64,000 nt of DNA from Papaver somniferum (GCF_003573695.1 NC_039364.1:237936777-238000776), one strand, 5' to 3'; positions 34,251-46,827 are shown, counted from the stretch's first letter. A program made the numbers and translations. The notes: generated from the sequence alone by a model not told the origin.

Positions 34251-36777
34251 TGTTAGAGCATTGCTCGATCGAACTCGCATGCGTTGCTATCTCAAGCATG
34301 TTTGTCAATGTTAGTGATCAAAACTATAAGTCTTGATTTCTAGCCTATTTATAGATGTCTCGGACTAGGACATATATAGTGTAGTTGATCTTAGTTTTCA
34401 CAGTGTTCATCATTTGAAGACGAGGACTACTAAGGGGAGCTTGTGGAAATTCTTCAAAAAAAGGTATGTGGAGACTTGAACTCATTGGAAAGTCTATCTC
34501 TACGATCTCCTATATTGAGACATAAGTCGTGTTACGATATAGTTTTTCTCTATACACATTTGAGATTTCGAGCTGAGTATATCTCGTTTACATATTTCTC
34601 GAAATATGTGTTTGTAAACTTTCGCTTCGACCAAGTTCATCTTATATCATGAGAAAATTGTTGAGTAACATCTTACATGGTTTGTGTGATACAATCATTT
34701 GATGTAGGCTTGGAATGTTTCGATAATGAATATTTCAATATCTTGAAAATTGCTTTGATGCTAATACTGTGTGAAAACGGCTATTATCATTATAGAAGAA
34801 TGTTTCAATGATTGAAATAAAGAGTTTAGAATCTTGTAACTATATTTGGATATAAGCATAGTGCGTTCACACATTAGTGTATAAGTCCAAAACCGGGAAC
34901 CAAAAGTATACATACTTGTGTGTATACAAAATGGTTGGAGGAGACTGGGTAAGTATGCGTACCCGTACGCATACTGGAGGAACTTCACGTCCGTGAATTT
35001 CGGATGAGTTTGAAAACCAAAACCAATCTCATTCGGTTACCTAAGTGCGCGTACCCGTACGCGTACTGGCGGAAAGTTCACGTCCGTGAATTTTTGCTGA
35101 GTTTGAAGAACAAACCAAACTCAAATTTGGTTACTTAATTACGCATACCCGTATGCATACTTAAGAGTGTTAATTTCTATAATCGGTTGTACGTGAACCT
35201 AAACATATATATTAAGGAATGCAATATTTGCAAATCGAGGCTAAAATATTCATGTACTGATTCGAGTGAATCAAACCGATTTTTCTTCAATTGTGTTCTT
35301 GTATAATTATATGAGAATATAGCAGTTGAACAACTCTTTAACTAGTTTCATTTAAGTCATTTGAACTAGTTATGGTTAGATGAATAAGGTTGATATGTGA
35401 GTAATCATATGGTAACCTCGGTTAACTATTTGTGAACCAACATGGTGTACACATTTAGGTACGGATACATAAACCTAAGTGAGGGTACATTTCATTTGTG
35501 TGTTGCATGCTAAGTTCGATCTAACGGTTGAAAGATATTAGCTTGGTTGAATCAGGTTTTTCATCTAACTATTAATATTGAATGCTTTGTTACCAATGTA
35601 ACTTAGATTGGAAACCCTGATTTGAAAACTATATAAAGGAGAACTCTAGCAACTTGGAAACCTAATCCCCACACCTCCTGTGTGTTACTAGTTGCATAAC
35701 TAGAGTCGATTCTACTTTAATTTTAGGTTTCTTCTCGAAACCCTGTAGGTTAACGACTTGAAGATTTCATTAGGATTGTGAAGCCAGACCCAACTATTAT
35801 GTTTGTAGTTGCGTGATCTGATCTTGCTGTTTATATCGTGTTGAGTGCGACTGAAATAATTGGCTCGAGATTTATATCCTTGATAGGCAGGATAGAAAAG
35901 AAATCACAAACAAACTTCGTCTCATCGTTTGTGATTCCACAATATCTTGTTTCGCTAGTCGATTAAGATTATTGTGAGGTGATTGATAATACTAGGTTGT
36001 TCATCGGGAATATAAGTCTGGTTTATCAATTGGTTCATGTTCACCTTGATTTATCAAAAGACGGAACAAAATCTCTTGGGTATTTCTATGGGAGATAGAT
36101 TTATTCAATCCTATAGATTTTTCTGTGTGAGACAGATTTGTCTATCAATTCTTCGACTTCGGATCGTAGCAACTCTTAGTTGTGGGTGAGATCAGATAAG
36201 GGAATCAAGTGTGTAGTATCCTGCTGGGATCAGAGACGTAAGGAGCACAACTATACCTTGAATCAGTGTGAGATTGATTAGGGTTCAACTATAATCCAGT
36301 CTGAAGTTATATGGTAGTACGCTAGTATCTGTAGCGGATTAATACAGTGTGGTGTTCAATCTGGATTAGGTCGCGGGATTTTCTGCATTTGCGGTTTTCT
36401 CATTAACAAAATTCTGGTGTCTGTGTTATTTCTTTTCTGCATTATATTTTGTTATATAATTGAAATATCACAGGTTGTGCGTTTAGATCAATCAATTAGA
36501 ATATCCAAACTTTGGTTGTTGATTTACATTGATTGACACTTGAACATTGGTCTTTGCTACCGTTCAAGTTGTTTCACATAATAATCAGGCTCACGGATTT
36601 TTATTTGTTCAATTTGCTGATTACATTGTGAAACAGAGATATTAAAACTCTTTGATATACTTTACTTTAGATTGAGTCTGACTGTCTAGTTGATTATCTA
36701 GAAAGTGTATTGGAGTAAGTCCTCTCGGATTTCCAAACGAATTGTTGGGTGTGGTTGTTAGACCCACACATTTTTCA
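34251..36777 (+). repeat. Element E 3' LTR (full length)
   Basis: 2527 bp, tgttagagcattgctc to cacatttttca. It has inverted-looking gtacccgtacgc motifs near 34960 and 35050. It ends exactly at the atgag duplication, which shows that 36567-36777 belongs to the LTR and was lost from the 5' copy. Confidence 0.9.
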
Positions 36778-36782
36778 ATGAG

Positions 36783-37622
36783 TACCACCGCTGCCGCCGT
36801 TCTGGATTCAGTTCGGCCGCTGGACTTGTTGCAACCGTCGTCAAAGAATATGATCGGTGCTGGAGAAGATGACCGTCTGATGACGCTATGCTTGTGTCAC
36901 TATGCTGGCGTCTTCGATGACGTCATAATGACGACGTCATGCTGACCTCCTCACGTTACTTCTAACCGTTATAACGCCGTTACCTACGGAAGATGTGATT
37001 GGCCGTTGTTGTAACGGCGTCATAACAGCTGTGACGACGTTAAGTTTGCTGACGTCACTGCCCACTAACTTCTGATTGTGCCTATTCCAGTGACGTGGAA
37101 AACACTGGTTGGAGATGCCTGCTGACGTGAGAACGCTGATGTGGCACCTCCATACCTTGACTTGGACCTTTCCTCATGGGCTTCCATGTATAGTCTTAGT
37201 GAGGCCTAGTTGGAAATTTTTGACTAATAAGAAGAGCATATTAGGTTCAAGTAAGCCCATTTATAGTGTAAAATATTAGGGTACAAACATCGCCCCCTCT
37301 TAATCCATAACTTTTTATGGGTTAAGAAGTCCGGGTTTCCCAATCTGTCTGCGACTGAACCTCGCATTGTTCTGGAGTGTTGCATAACTCTCCCCCAAGC
37401 GCGTTATGGAGTGTTATGCAACTCGCCCCCAGGTATTGTTTTGTTTATGAGCTGAGGTGTTATATATCTCTCCCCTAGCATGTAACTGTGTCATGCTGCT
37501 CAATGCTCGCGCAAGGGTGCACTTCCTTACTGTATTTTGCTCGCGTATGGAAAGAGAATTTGTGTTTTTATGCTATCCTGAGTTCGCGCATGGGGCCAAT
37601 CCCACTATTCAAGATGCGTGCA
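36783..37622 (-). mobile_element. D1 5' LTR, right part
   Basis: Continues the D LTR after element E. It matches the array copies (cagttcggccgctgg, cgttatggagtgttatgcaac) and ends at atgcgtgca, where the D2 3' region begins. Confidence 0.75.
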
Positions 37623-38066
37623 GAGTTGAGATGTGTACATTTTCCCATGTCTGGACAGGAGAAAATGTTCGCCACATTTGTTGACGTCATGTATGAGGGG
37701 GATATGCTTAGAATAGGGTAAAAATGCTCAAAGTATTGTACATTGATCTTATCTGCAAGGTGTTGAAGATGTTGCTAACATTAGACTCGAACTGTACTGC
37801 TTTGCCATTTAGGACTGACTGCGGATTTGAACCATCCTTAGCAGCTTATAATTAAACACGAACAATCTTGATAATGTGGAGTACAAAAATAATATTGAAT
37901 TAAATATCTGAATAGGAATAACAAGATAAGTACCTACTGCCCAACAACATTTGCCTCGTTTAAACCTTTGCGTGGAAAACCCAGTGGGATAAAACCATCA
38001 TAAAGGAAAAAGAGTGCAATGCAACAGGATTTGAACAAAATTACTCCTATTTGAATTTAGTTAATG
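37623..38066 (-). other. D2 3' untranslated region
   Basis: Collinear with 12685-13123 of D1. No coding frame in the element direction. Confidence 0.6.
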
Positions 38067-38463
38067 TTAAAACTGCTTCAAGTGGAACGAATTCCATGGC
38101 TTCCATGGTTTTGAATCTTGAGTTCCATCGAGGTTCCTTAGGTAGTATGAGCCACGAGATGCGGGCCTGTCTACTGTGTATGGGCCATCCCAATTTGCTC
38201 CGAGCTTTCCATAGTTTGGTTCCTTCGTGGCTGCTCGAGTTTTCTTCAAGACATATTCCCCTGGTTTGAATGATCGTTCTCTGAATTTACGATCATAGCT
38301 CAGCTTGATTTCCTGCTGGTCTCGAACCAACTGCTGCAATGCTATATCTCTTTGTTCTTCCAGCAGCTCTTTATCCAAAGCCGTTTATGCTGTCGTTGTT
38401 TCCAGATTTGACAGCACGAGTCTTGGCAGTCTTAAGATGTATCTCGGTGGGTATGACCGCCTC
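38067..38463 (-). pseudogene. D2 integrase C-terminus (truncated)
   Basis: C-terminal end of a second D polyprotein. DRKFRERSFKPGEYVLKK and GKLGANWDGPYTVDRP form the chromodomain-like/SH3-like tail of gypsy integrases. The stop TAA is at 38067-38069. Similarity to D1 ends at gaccgcctct (38463). The rest of D2 is missing, so the shared LTR belongs to a recombined tandem of two elements. Confidence 0.8.
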
Positions 38464-38599
38464 TTTATCCAAGTACAAGCAACATACTAGCTAGAAAAGA
38501 TACAGGAAATTATACTGGTGTATACCATCGCCTTGTTACGATGTCGATAAGCCCAGGCATGTCGACTCTGGGTCCATGCATTCTGACACTTAAACATAG
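38464..38599. other. Sequence between D2 and element C
   Basis: 136 bp unlike D, ending in the C target duplication catag. Its continuation is at 59115. No gene. Confidence 0.4.
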
Positions 38600-39299
38600 T
38601 GTAGGTGTAAATAATCCACAGGGCTAGGTGGAAAGATCCTAAGCTATGATACACCGAAGAGGAAAGAGCGGGCACATGATAGAACCAAATAGCGCAAATG
38701 GCGAGGTTTCACGTGGGTCAGACATGATGGCCCTACAGTTGACGGATGGAACGTGACCCTTATCCTCTGACAAGTCGGATGGACGATCAGAAAGCACTCG
38801 GTCAGACAAAGGGAGCTGGTCAAATAATGGGACGATAAGAAAGAAGGGCGACACCGTGTCAACCAGATGATCAGGAATCGACCTCGGGTGAAGAACTATC
38901 AAAGACCAAGAATCTATCGGCCATACCAGAAAGATGGGCGAGCGCCAACACATGACCGATAGGGAACATCTAAACTGATGTAATGTGACCAACACTGTAA
39001 TTCTGTTGTGTTTCGACCTTGGCCTATAAATACAAGGGCTGGTCGAGATAGAGAGGCAGGTTAAAAGGGAGAGAAACAAGACACTACATTTGAGAGTTTG
39101 AGAGTTACACCATTTGAGAAGGAGAGAACACCTTGTAATCAAAGAAAAGAAATAATAACATTAATATTTTCACCCCGTGGACGTAGGTAATCATACCGAA
39201 CCACGTATACCTTTGTGTCTATGTTTGTTGTGCATCTTTACTTAGTTTTAATTCATCTTCTATACCATTGGATGTAGTGTGTGGTTTTATGCCACTACA
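38600..39299 (+). repeat. Element C 5' LTR
   Basis: tgtaggtgtaaataatcc...ccactaca, with TATA box tataaata at 39025-39032. Confidence 0.93.
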
Positions 39300-39302
39300 T
39301 TC

Positions 39303-39312
39303 TGGCGCCGAC
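39303..39312 (+). promoter_or_regulatory. Element C primer binding site
   Basis: tggcgccgac three bases after the LTR. The first eight bases match the tRNA-Asp complement. Confidence 0.6.
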
Positions 39313-40326
39313 TAAGGGGAACGTCTAAGTTCTCCGGATACCTTGGCTGCGTGTGCCAACAGAGACGATCCAAAAGCTCCTAAGAACACCTTTTGTGTTA
39401 GTTGATGCTATGGGATGAACTCTGTTTGGTGAGGTCTTTTTATGTTTGTTTAGTTTTGAAGTTTGTTGATATGGTTGAGTTTTCATTGTTGAAGTCGTGT
39501 CGTTAGCAAGCATTTTCAGTTGGGGCAATTCCGAACAGTCGAGTTGATAGGGAATCCTTCAAGAGCTCCCAAATAACGTTGTTAGCGTTTGGTTGAGGCT
39601 AGGGAAGGATCCTGATGACAGATCGACTATCCATGCTCGAAGGCGAGTCTGTTTTCATGTTTCAATCTTCGTTTTCGTATTAGTTTTCGCACTTATCTCT
39701 GTATTTCAATCTTAGTTTTCGTCATACGAGTTCAACAACGGAATACCTCTAAAACTCCCAAATAGCATCTTCGATGTGTGGTTGAAGTTGCTTGAGGTTC
39801 CATGTTGTCCTGTGAAAATGCCAAAACAATAGCACGGCGAGATTATCAGTCGTCGGCGAAAGAACCCAAGGAATTAAGAGAAGACATCCCTGTGTAGTTC
39901 CAAGGAAGTTCATAAGTTTTGATCCAAATTTTAATGTGGTGTGTTGACCTCATAAAAAGTACAAATTTGGATCTTTTACTCGAAAAGAACTAGGAGTTAA
40001 TGATTTGGGGTCTAGGGAATGTAGGACAAATTGTAGTTAATGCAGAGTCGTGGTACTGAAAGCGACGTCGTGCAACCTTGAAAGTGACGTAGCATGATAA
40101 CCGTCTAAAAGAAACACTTAGATTCAAAACAGGGCAGACTGGCGAGGTCAGCATGATAGAGTAGAGGGAATCGTACTTTGGAAACTTAGTTTTGGTGTAA
40201 GTCACCTTTTTCCTTTAAAACCGTACGTACTAGAGTAACTTTTCAAAAACAGGTCAAAGTAAGGTGTTGTCTATTTCTGCTGACGTAGGTAGGAACGACT
40301 CTCAGACTTACAACATACTGTGTCCG
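39313..40326 (+). other. Element C leader
   Basis: About 1 kb of untranslated leader with loosely repeated phrases (ctcccaaataacg at 39570, ctcccaaatagc at 39757). No coding frame is supported. Confidence 0.5.
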
Positions 40327-42250
40327 ATGGCTAGCACGTCAGGGATGGGGAGAACTCTGAGGAACCGCACGATCACCGGCAGTAACATGCAAGGAGGAGT
40401 AACGGGGCCGAGGCAGGGAAGTGATGGGCATCCACCACCTGAGGAATCACGAGCAGATGTAAGGGGTATGCGAACTGTGGATGAGGAAATCGATCTGGGA
40501 CGATACGATGACCCCTCGCCTATGGAGCGAATCGTCTCAACTCAGAGGATGGATGATAAAATAGATGGACTCACCGCATCAGACACAGAAGATGATGAGG
40601 AGGTGCTAATCCTGCATGCCCAGAGACGAAACACCAGGCGACAAGTTGAGTATCAAGAAGCACTCGGAAGAGAGCAAGAACGACTTAGGTGAGTACAGTT
40701 AGGACGAGAAACAACTATCGGAGTCGATCCAGCGGCATCGACCCAGATACCCCCTAAAGTACCACCTCCCCTACCAATGATGACGACGCCACCCCCTGCT
40801 CATTTAGGCCACCCAAATGGTCACTCTAGCCATGAGAGTACGAATCCAATGATACTCGCAATTCTATAAAGTCAAAGAAGGCAAGAGGCGGCTTTAAGGG
40901 ATCTTCAGCAGAGGAACCTAGCTTTAGAGTTTGAGACCTATCATCTACGGAACTTGAGGTCGAGGTCGAGAGGGTCTTCAAGCCGAGGGACATCGGTTCA
41001 CCAAGACCGAGCCGGGGGAGTACCACCAGCGGTAGGACCTAGCAATTCCGGTTGATCAGGACCACCCCCGACACCACCTATCAGAGGATATAGTCCACCC
41101 GAAGATTCATCAACATACGACGAGAGGCACGAGAGGAATAATCAGCAGAGGAACACAAGGTACGACAATGCAATCGAAGCCAAGCTAAGGGAGTTAGAAG
41201 AAAAGATAAGGAAGCTGTCAGGAAGCGGCGAAGAAGATAAGCTAGCCGAGGTCATAAGCGAGGCCGAGAGGACCCCTTTCACCCCAAAAGCTAGAACTAA
41301 GGGCCTTCCCACCCAAGTGCACGCTCCCCACATTTCCATCTAAGATCGACGGTACGGGAGACGCAGTCGAGCATTTGAAGATGTACACTATGTCCCTAAT
41401 CCAATGGAAGAACCATGAAGTGGTAACGTGTAAATTCTTCCCGGAGAGCCTGGAGGGCGAGGAAAGGAAGTGGTTCTACAATCTCCCACCAGGAAGAGTC
41501 GATAGTTATGAGACTCTAGTCGATCCTTCCTCGAAACTTACATGCACAACAGCAGACCTCGGCCCAGGGTCAACGGGTTATTCACCTTGGCCAGACGGTT
41601 TAGAGAACCACTCAGGACGTTGACTGATCGATGGACAAATTTGTGCACAGAAATTGGGAAAGTACCAGTCGACCAGTAGATATTCGGGTTCAAAAACACA
41701 TTAGGGAGGTCGGACCCCATCTGGATAGCCATGTTTACTGAAAAACCACAGACATTGAAAGAAATGAGGAAAATGCAAGAGCATTTCATCGCCCTAGAAG
41801 AAATTCAGGAAGAATCAAGGGATAGGGGAGTGCAAGAGGCTAGTGTGGCGCCCGAGTCGACATCAGACGATGTTCAACGTCGGCCCGAGAAGAGACCGAT
41901 CCCACCTACGCGAGGAAATGGGAAGAAGGAATGGGTAGCTAAAGGAAAGAGGCTGAGGCACGAGGAGAGAACATACACCCCTTTGAATGCTCCACTAGAA
42001 GAAATCTTCAAAGAGGTCGAGAAAAGGAGTGACATCATATACCCAGCTTCAAGAGGGATACAGTTCGAGGAGACCAAGGATCACCCAGAGTATTGCCATT
42101 ATCATAAATATCGAGGCCACTCTACAAATAACTGCCGAGAAGTAAAAGACGTTGTGCAACACCTTATTCGAGATGTCTACCTGAGAGGCAACCGCTACGC
42201 CCGATGCACCTGTCCACCAGGTCAGAATCGACAAATTCACGCAGTTTGTC
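40327..42250 (+). pseudogene. Element C gag
   Basis: ATG at 40327 (MASTSGMGRTLRNRT). The N-terminal region is disordered and rich in Pro/Arg/Glu. The capsid region has MSLIQWKNHEVVTCKFF and EERKWFYNLPPGRV (41375-41520). A finger-like end, EYCHYHKYRGHSTNNCREV, lies at 42090-42150. In-frame stops lie near 40690, 40867 and 41054. Frames change near 41335 and 41560. It matches element F gag in capsid and finger. Confidence 0.85.
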
Positions 42251-42265
42251 AACACGATTTCGCAT

Positions 42266-42994
42266 TTGGCCACTCAAACGTACAATCTGAATCATGGAAT
42301 CATGTCTAGAATCCATAAGAGGGATCATAATGGGAAGGAAATTTTCAGTGTAGCAAAAACTTTGCTGATGGAACCCTGGATGCTGCGACCCATATTTTTC
42401 TCGGCTCAGGATGTCCCGATGAACGACCAAGCCCACAGTGATCCCTTGGTTATCACCCTGCTGATTGAGGAATGGGGGGTAAGAAGGATACTAGTGGATA
42501 GTGGGAGCTCAGTCGAAGTACTCTTCTACGACACGTTCAAGAGGATGGAGTTGTCAGATGATATACTCGTCTCATCGACATATCGTATCTACGGTTCTAA
42601 TGGGACCGTGACCATCCCAAAGGGCAAAGTAACCCTAAGGGTATCGGACAGAGGTGGTTACCTAGATATGTTAACTACATTATGTGTGGTCGATGTCGCC
42701 TCTCCCTATGAAGCTATTATCGGGAGACCGTGGATCGCGGAAATCAAAGGAGTGGCATCGGCTTATCATCAGAGGCTACGATTTCCAACGTACAAGGGGA
42801 TAGCTGAGGTCGTAGGAGATTCACAGGCAGCCCGACAGTGCATGCAGGTCGATTCCCAAATAAATGAGGAGCGGAGAGCACGACAAATGAGAGAGAAGAA
42901 CAAGGCTAAAGAAGCCAAAGCGGCAAAGGACTTGGAAGAAGTTATTTCGCAGGCGGTCATGGCATACGAAACACAAGGAAGCGAACCTTCATAG
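42266..42994 (+). CDS. Element C aspartic protease
   Basis: Retropepsin that would mature the polyprotein. The active-site loop VRRILVDSGSSVEVLFYDTF (42480-42540) has an intact D-S-G. The second signature, VVDVASPYEAIIGRPW, is at 42690-42735. A Lys/Ala/Glu-rich helical linker follows (KNKAKEAKAAKDLEE). The frame ends with TAG at 42992-42994. The upstream frame overlaps gag, so expression would need read-through or frame change. Confidence 0.85.
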   Translation: MATQTYNLNHGIMSRIHKRDHNGKEIFSVAKTLLMEPWMLRPIFFSAQDVPMNDQAHSDPLVITLLIEEWGVRRILVDSGSSVEVLFYDTFKRMELSDDILVSSTYRIYGSNGTVTIPKGKVTLRVSDRGGYLDMLTTLCVVDVASPYEAIIGRPWIAEIKGVASAYHQRLRFPTYKGIAEVVGDSQAARQCMQVDSQINEERRARQMREKNKAKEAKAAKDLEEVISQAVMAYETQGSEPS

Positions 42995-43009
42995 CAATTA
43001 AAGGAGACG

Positions 43010-44560
43010 ACACCGATGAAGGAACCAAAACCAAACTTCTCGGTCGTAGAACTACTCGGAAGGTTAATTTGGGGACTGTAGAAGAACCAAGGATAGTGAG
43101 GATCGGGTCGTTACTATCAAACGAGCAAATAAACCAGCTCGTGGCGGTGCTAAAGGAGAACATGGACGCGTTCGCATGGAGCGTGCACGATATGGAGGGC
43201 ATATTCCCGGAGGTATGCTGTCACCATTTAAAGAACGACCCAAGCTTCAAACCGGCCCGACAAAAGATGAGGCGAGTCGCGCCAGAATTTCAGACGGACG
43301 CCGAGAAGGAGCTAAAGAAGTTATAGGAATCGGGAATAATTAGGAAATCGCACTACCCATAGTGGATATCTAACATGGTCGTAGTACCAAAGAGAAACGG
43401 AGGAGTCAGATCTGCATCGACTTCAGCGACCTGAACAAAGCTTGTCCGAAGGACAGTTTCCCTCTCCCAAGTATCGATCAACTGGTGGAATCTATAGTGG
43501 GGTACGAGGCACTAACGTTGATGGACGGATACGCGGGGTATAAACAGATCCCTTTGTCTCCCGAGGATCAAAAACACACCTCCTTCTCCACACCAAGGGG
43601 CCTATACTGCTACACCAAGATGCCGTTTGGGATGAAGAATGCAGGCGCAACATACCAAAGGTTGGTGGACGACATGTTTGAAGACCACATCCACAACACC
43701 ATCGAGGTCTATGTCGACGATATGCTAGTAAAAAGTCGCCTAGACAAGAATCACATCCGAGACCTGCGGGAAATTTTCCGGACGATGAGGGAATATAAAA
43801 TGAAAGTTAACCCGACCAAATGCGATTTTTGGGTCACGTCGGGCAAATTTTTGGGATATATCATCAATCCAAAGGGGATAGAAGTAGATCCCGAGAAAGT
43901 TAGAGCCATCCTCGAGATGTCGTCACCAGCCACAATAAAAGACGTACAAAATCTGAACGGAAGTATAACAGCATTGGGGAGATTCATATCTCGGTCGTCC
44001 GACAAATGCAAGGATTTCTTTAGCACTCTTAAAAAGGGAGAGAAATTCAAATGGACGGACGCCTGTGAGGAGGCGTTTCATAATATTAAGCTACATCTTG
44101 CAAGTCTTCTAGTATTACAAAGACCCGAGCCATTGGAGGTCCTGACATTATACCTCGGAGAAACTTCATATGCTATCAGTGCAGTCTTAGTTCGAAATGA
44201 AAGGAGCGAGGAAAATCCTGTTTACTTCATAAACAAAACATTAAGTCCGGCCGAGAAAAATTATACAAGGATGGAACAGATGATTCTAGCGCTATCTTTC
44301 GCCACCCTGAAGCTAAGGACGTATTTCCAAGCCCATCGGATCCGCGTGCTCACAAAATCGCCTATTGAGGCGGTACTAGACAATGTCGGCCGATCAGGAA
44401 GGATTTCCAAATGGGGGGCACAAATCAAACAATTCAACATTTTCTATGAAATGAGGACAGCAGTAAAGGCACAAGTAGCGGCAGATTTCTTGGCAGATTT
44501 TCCACTAAGCGACGAAGATGAGGTCGAGGACATACCCGGAATGGAAGAAGATCGAGAAGA
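43010..44560 (+). pseudogene. Element C reverse transcriptase
   Basis: RT with all core motifs: DLNKACPKDSFPLPS (after a frame change), TLMDGYAGYKQIPLS, PFGMKNAGATYQRLV and the catalytic VYVDDMLVKSR (43710-43740, Y-V-D-D intact). Then KCDFWVTSGKFLGYI and the tether NPVYFINKTLSPAEKNY. Breaks: TAG at about 43324, TAG near 43363 and a one-base frameshift near 43412. From 43485 the frame is open through RNase H to the insertion of B. Confidence 0.92.
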
Positions 44561-44589
44561 CCCGACCGACTTACTCGAAGCAAGTAACC

Positions 44590-45054
44590 CACCACGTTGG
44601 GAAGTATTCGTCGATGGAGCGTCGAACAAAGATGGATCAGGACTTGGGATAGTCTTTACCACACCAAAGGGACGAAAAATGGTCCATTCGTTTAGATTGG
44701 AATTTAAGGCGACAAACAACGTCACCGAGTATGAAGTTGTGATTCACACCCTAAGATTAATCGTCGAGATGGGCCTACAAGATGTAAGACTAACTAGCGA
44801 CTCGCAGTTGGTGATCCGAAAAATCACAGGCAAATACGCCATCCACGACCCAATTTTGCAGAAGTACTGGGAGCTCGCCCAATTCTATATCGACCAGATC
44901 CCCAGCATCAAATTTCGCCACATATGCAGAAAAGATAATCGACACTCGGACGCATTGGAATATATTGCATCCCAGCTCACAAACCCAATTGTGGAGGGTA
45001 TTCGTGTCATGAAACTCCTCGCCCCATCTATACCAGAGACACCCGAGGTGCACG
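44590..45054 (+). CDS. Element C RNase H
   Basis: Continues the RT frame. RNase H degrades the RNA of the RNA-DNA hybrid. Catalytic positions seen: Asp in VFVDGASNKDG, Glu in NNVTEYEVV, Asp in LTSDSQLV, and the final Asp in NRHSDALEYIA. The domain is complete. Element B begins right after TPEVH (45054), and the polyprotein resumes at 53099. Confidence 0.87.
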
Positions 45055-46487
45055 TGATAGACACATTTTTGTGTCTAATTTGTCTCGATTCTATAATTGA
45101 TAGTGCTCATTTTTGTACTTATTACGGTGTTTTATGTGTGTGTAGGTATTTTGGTCAATAAACATTTTTGGAAAAATCGGCTCGAAAAGTTGTGTGGGGC
45201 ACCCCGGAGGACATTTGCTATCCGGACTCTCACCATGGATAATGGGCAACCTAATTACTAAGGGGCATACCTGCAGGGCATCTACTAGTCACACCCCCAC
45301 TCTGGATAGGGGAGACCACTTTCTTCTCAAAATTCAAAAGAAAAAATTGGCGGGAAAAAAACCAGTTTGCATACCAGAGTTAGGGTTGGATTTCTAGGCT
45401 GTTTTAGGGAGAATCAATCGTGGGAATTTGTTGGGATGGACGTGATTTAGCATAACAGGCTTGGTATGAGCGCTGGAATGGATTGAATTGGGATAGAACT
45501 CGAGTTGGAGCAAAACAGAGGTGAAGTTACACACGGGTCTCTGCTAGCCTGATTTTTGAAGTTTCAGGGAGATTAAACCGGAGATAATCTTTCCATAGTT
45601 ATTTACCTAATAGAGAGTTTGGGATGATTTGGAAAGCTCAGAAGCGCGTAAACAAGTCGGCAGAGAAGATTATTTCCGTGACTTGCACGAAAAGAAAGAG
45701 AGAATTTTTATCGGAATTTTTTAGGTTTCTGAGTAGTATAAAAGGTGTGTTTAAGTCCCAGGGAAAAAAGGAAGTCATTGGAGCAGTCGCAGAGAAGATC
45801 AAGTTTCAGGAAAACCCGTGTTTCTGCTGTTGCTGCTGCTGTTGAAGAACAAGCGTTGCAAATAAGAACAACGTCTCAAATTTGTAACTCTGCTACAGTA
45901 ACTTCTTTGTAACAGTCAATCATTCGTTTTGCGACTCCAATACACCGTTGCAAACATTCAGAGTTATAGTTTTTCATCTTTTAATCAACTTTTGAACGAT
46001 AAACAAATATTTTGAGCAAGTGATTAATATGAGGAGATAAACCCTATTGCTGAGGCGACGGAGGAAGCCATTTTTCCAATTATTATGTGGTAAATTCTAT
46101 TTAATTTAATTTTCGTAATTCTTTTATGATTATTTGCACTGAACTGAAATCGAATATATGATTCTGATTAAGTGGTTGTGTTCTCAATTGATGGGTCGTG
46201 CTTAGGTTAAATCTTTTGATGGTCCATGCTTTGGATTTACAACCATTGTTTTGAGAATCTACTTGTCTAGGCGAAAATATTAGAATCACTTTAAACGTAA
46301 AGAGTTGCATAAATATTGATTAGATTAAATCACATAAAAATTGGAGATTGGTGGAATCCAAAGTCTCAGTGCTTTTTATAAACTTGAATACAATTTCTTT
46401 TTAAGTTTTCTATTTTAATTTGAGTCTAAAATCGAGTCTACATAATCCGAATTGAACGAACTTTACTACCACTTAAAAACTACATTA
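45055..46487 (+). repeat. Element B 5' LTR
   Basis: 1433 bp from tgatagacacattttt to ctacatta (last bases ta instead of ca). TATA-like tataaaag at 45737-45744, CTG run at 45826-45843. About 26 bp shorter than the 3' LTR, mainly at the stretch near 45795, where the 3' copy has extra sequence. Confidence 0.92.
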
Positions 46488-46492
46488 ATTTT

Positions 46493-46509
46493 TGGCGTCG
46501 CCGACGCGG
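46493..46509 (+). promoter_or_regulatory. Element B primer binding site
   Basis: tggcgtcgccgacgcgg close to the 5' LTR; the A copy reads TGGCGCCGCCGACGCGG. It matches the tRNA-Asp complement only at its start. Confidence 0.6.
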
Positions 46510-46587
46510 ATTTGTATTAGGTTTTAGGTTTTAGATTTATTTTATTTCTTTTAGAATTTTTGTTCTCTTTTACGCCTTTGGTATTTT

Positions 46588-46827
46588 TTGATTCTTTTCA
46601 GATTTCGAGAGAAGCTACAAGGAAAGAAAAAGTGCTATAAAAGGAAAGCATCGCCAAAGAAGAAAAGAAAAGAGGAATCCGAAAGGAGTGAAGAAGAAGA
46701 TTTTGTATATAGTTATTTTGTTTTATTTTTAGAAACTGTAAATATGGTTTTATTTTTTGTAATTTTTCTTTTTATTTTTGGACACTTTTTGGACTTTATT
46801 TTTGGACTGGGACATTATTATTTTTAA
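46588..46827 (+). CDS. Short basic leader frame of element B
   Basis: The counterpart of the small frame in element A. It has KLQGKKKCYKRKASPKK, then KEESERSEE, FVYSYFVLFLETVN and a hydrophobic C-terminal run (VLFFVIFLFIFGHFL). It starts at an ATG at 46588 and ends just before the gag leader. The hydrophobic run suggests a small membrane peptide if it is translated at all. Confidence 0.35.
   Translation: MILFRFREKLQGKKKCYKRKASPKKKRKEESERSEEEDFVYSYFVLFLETVNMVLFFVIFLFIFGHFLDFIFGLGHYYF

Larger units (their letters stand above)
19640..36777 (+). mobile_element. Element E: non-autonomous Ty1/copia-like (SIRE-type) LTR element
   Basis: Target duplication atgag at 19635-19639 and 36778-36782. LTRs start tgttagagcattgctc at 19640 and 34251. 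The 5' LTR is followed by a tRNA-Met primer site (tggtatcagagc, 21875-21886). The interior encodes a coiled-coil/CCHC gag-like protein and a second coiled-coil frame, but no protease, integrase or RT. Length without the nested F is about 8.3 kb. The very long LTRs (2.5 kb) and the ending ...cacatttttca before tggtatcagagc resemble the SIRE/Maximus lineage from memory. Confidence 0.9.

Noticed and set aside
36567..36777. A separate 211-bp insertion after the 3' LTR of E
   Set aside because: The target duplication atgag lies after 36777, and the sequence ends cacatttttca like a copia LTR end, so it is LTR sequence that the 5' copy has lost.
38639..39142. 167-codon minus-strand frame, with a 222-codon relative at 58289-58957
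   Set aside because: Both are antisense frames through the C LTRs; hydrophobic, no family motif, not conserved in frame between the two LTRs.
43751..44050. Minus-strand frame over the RT of C
   Set aside because: Antisense shadow of a clear RT reading frame with intact YVDD.
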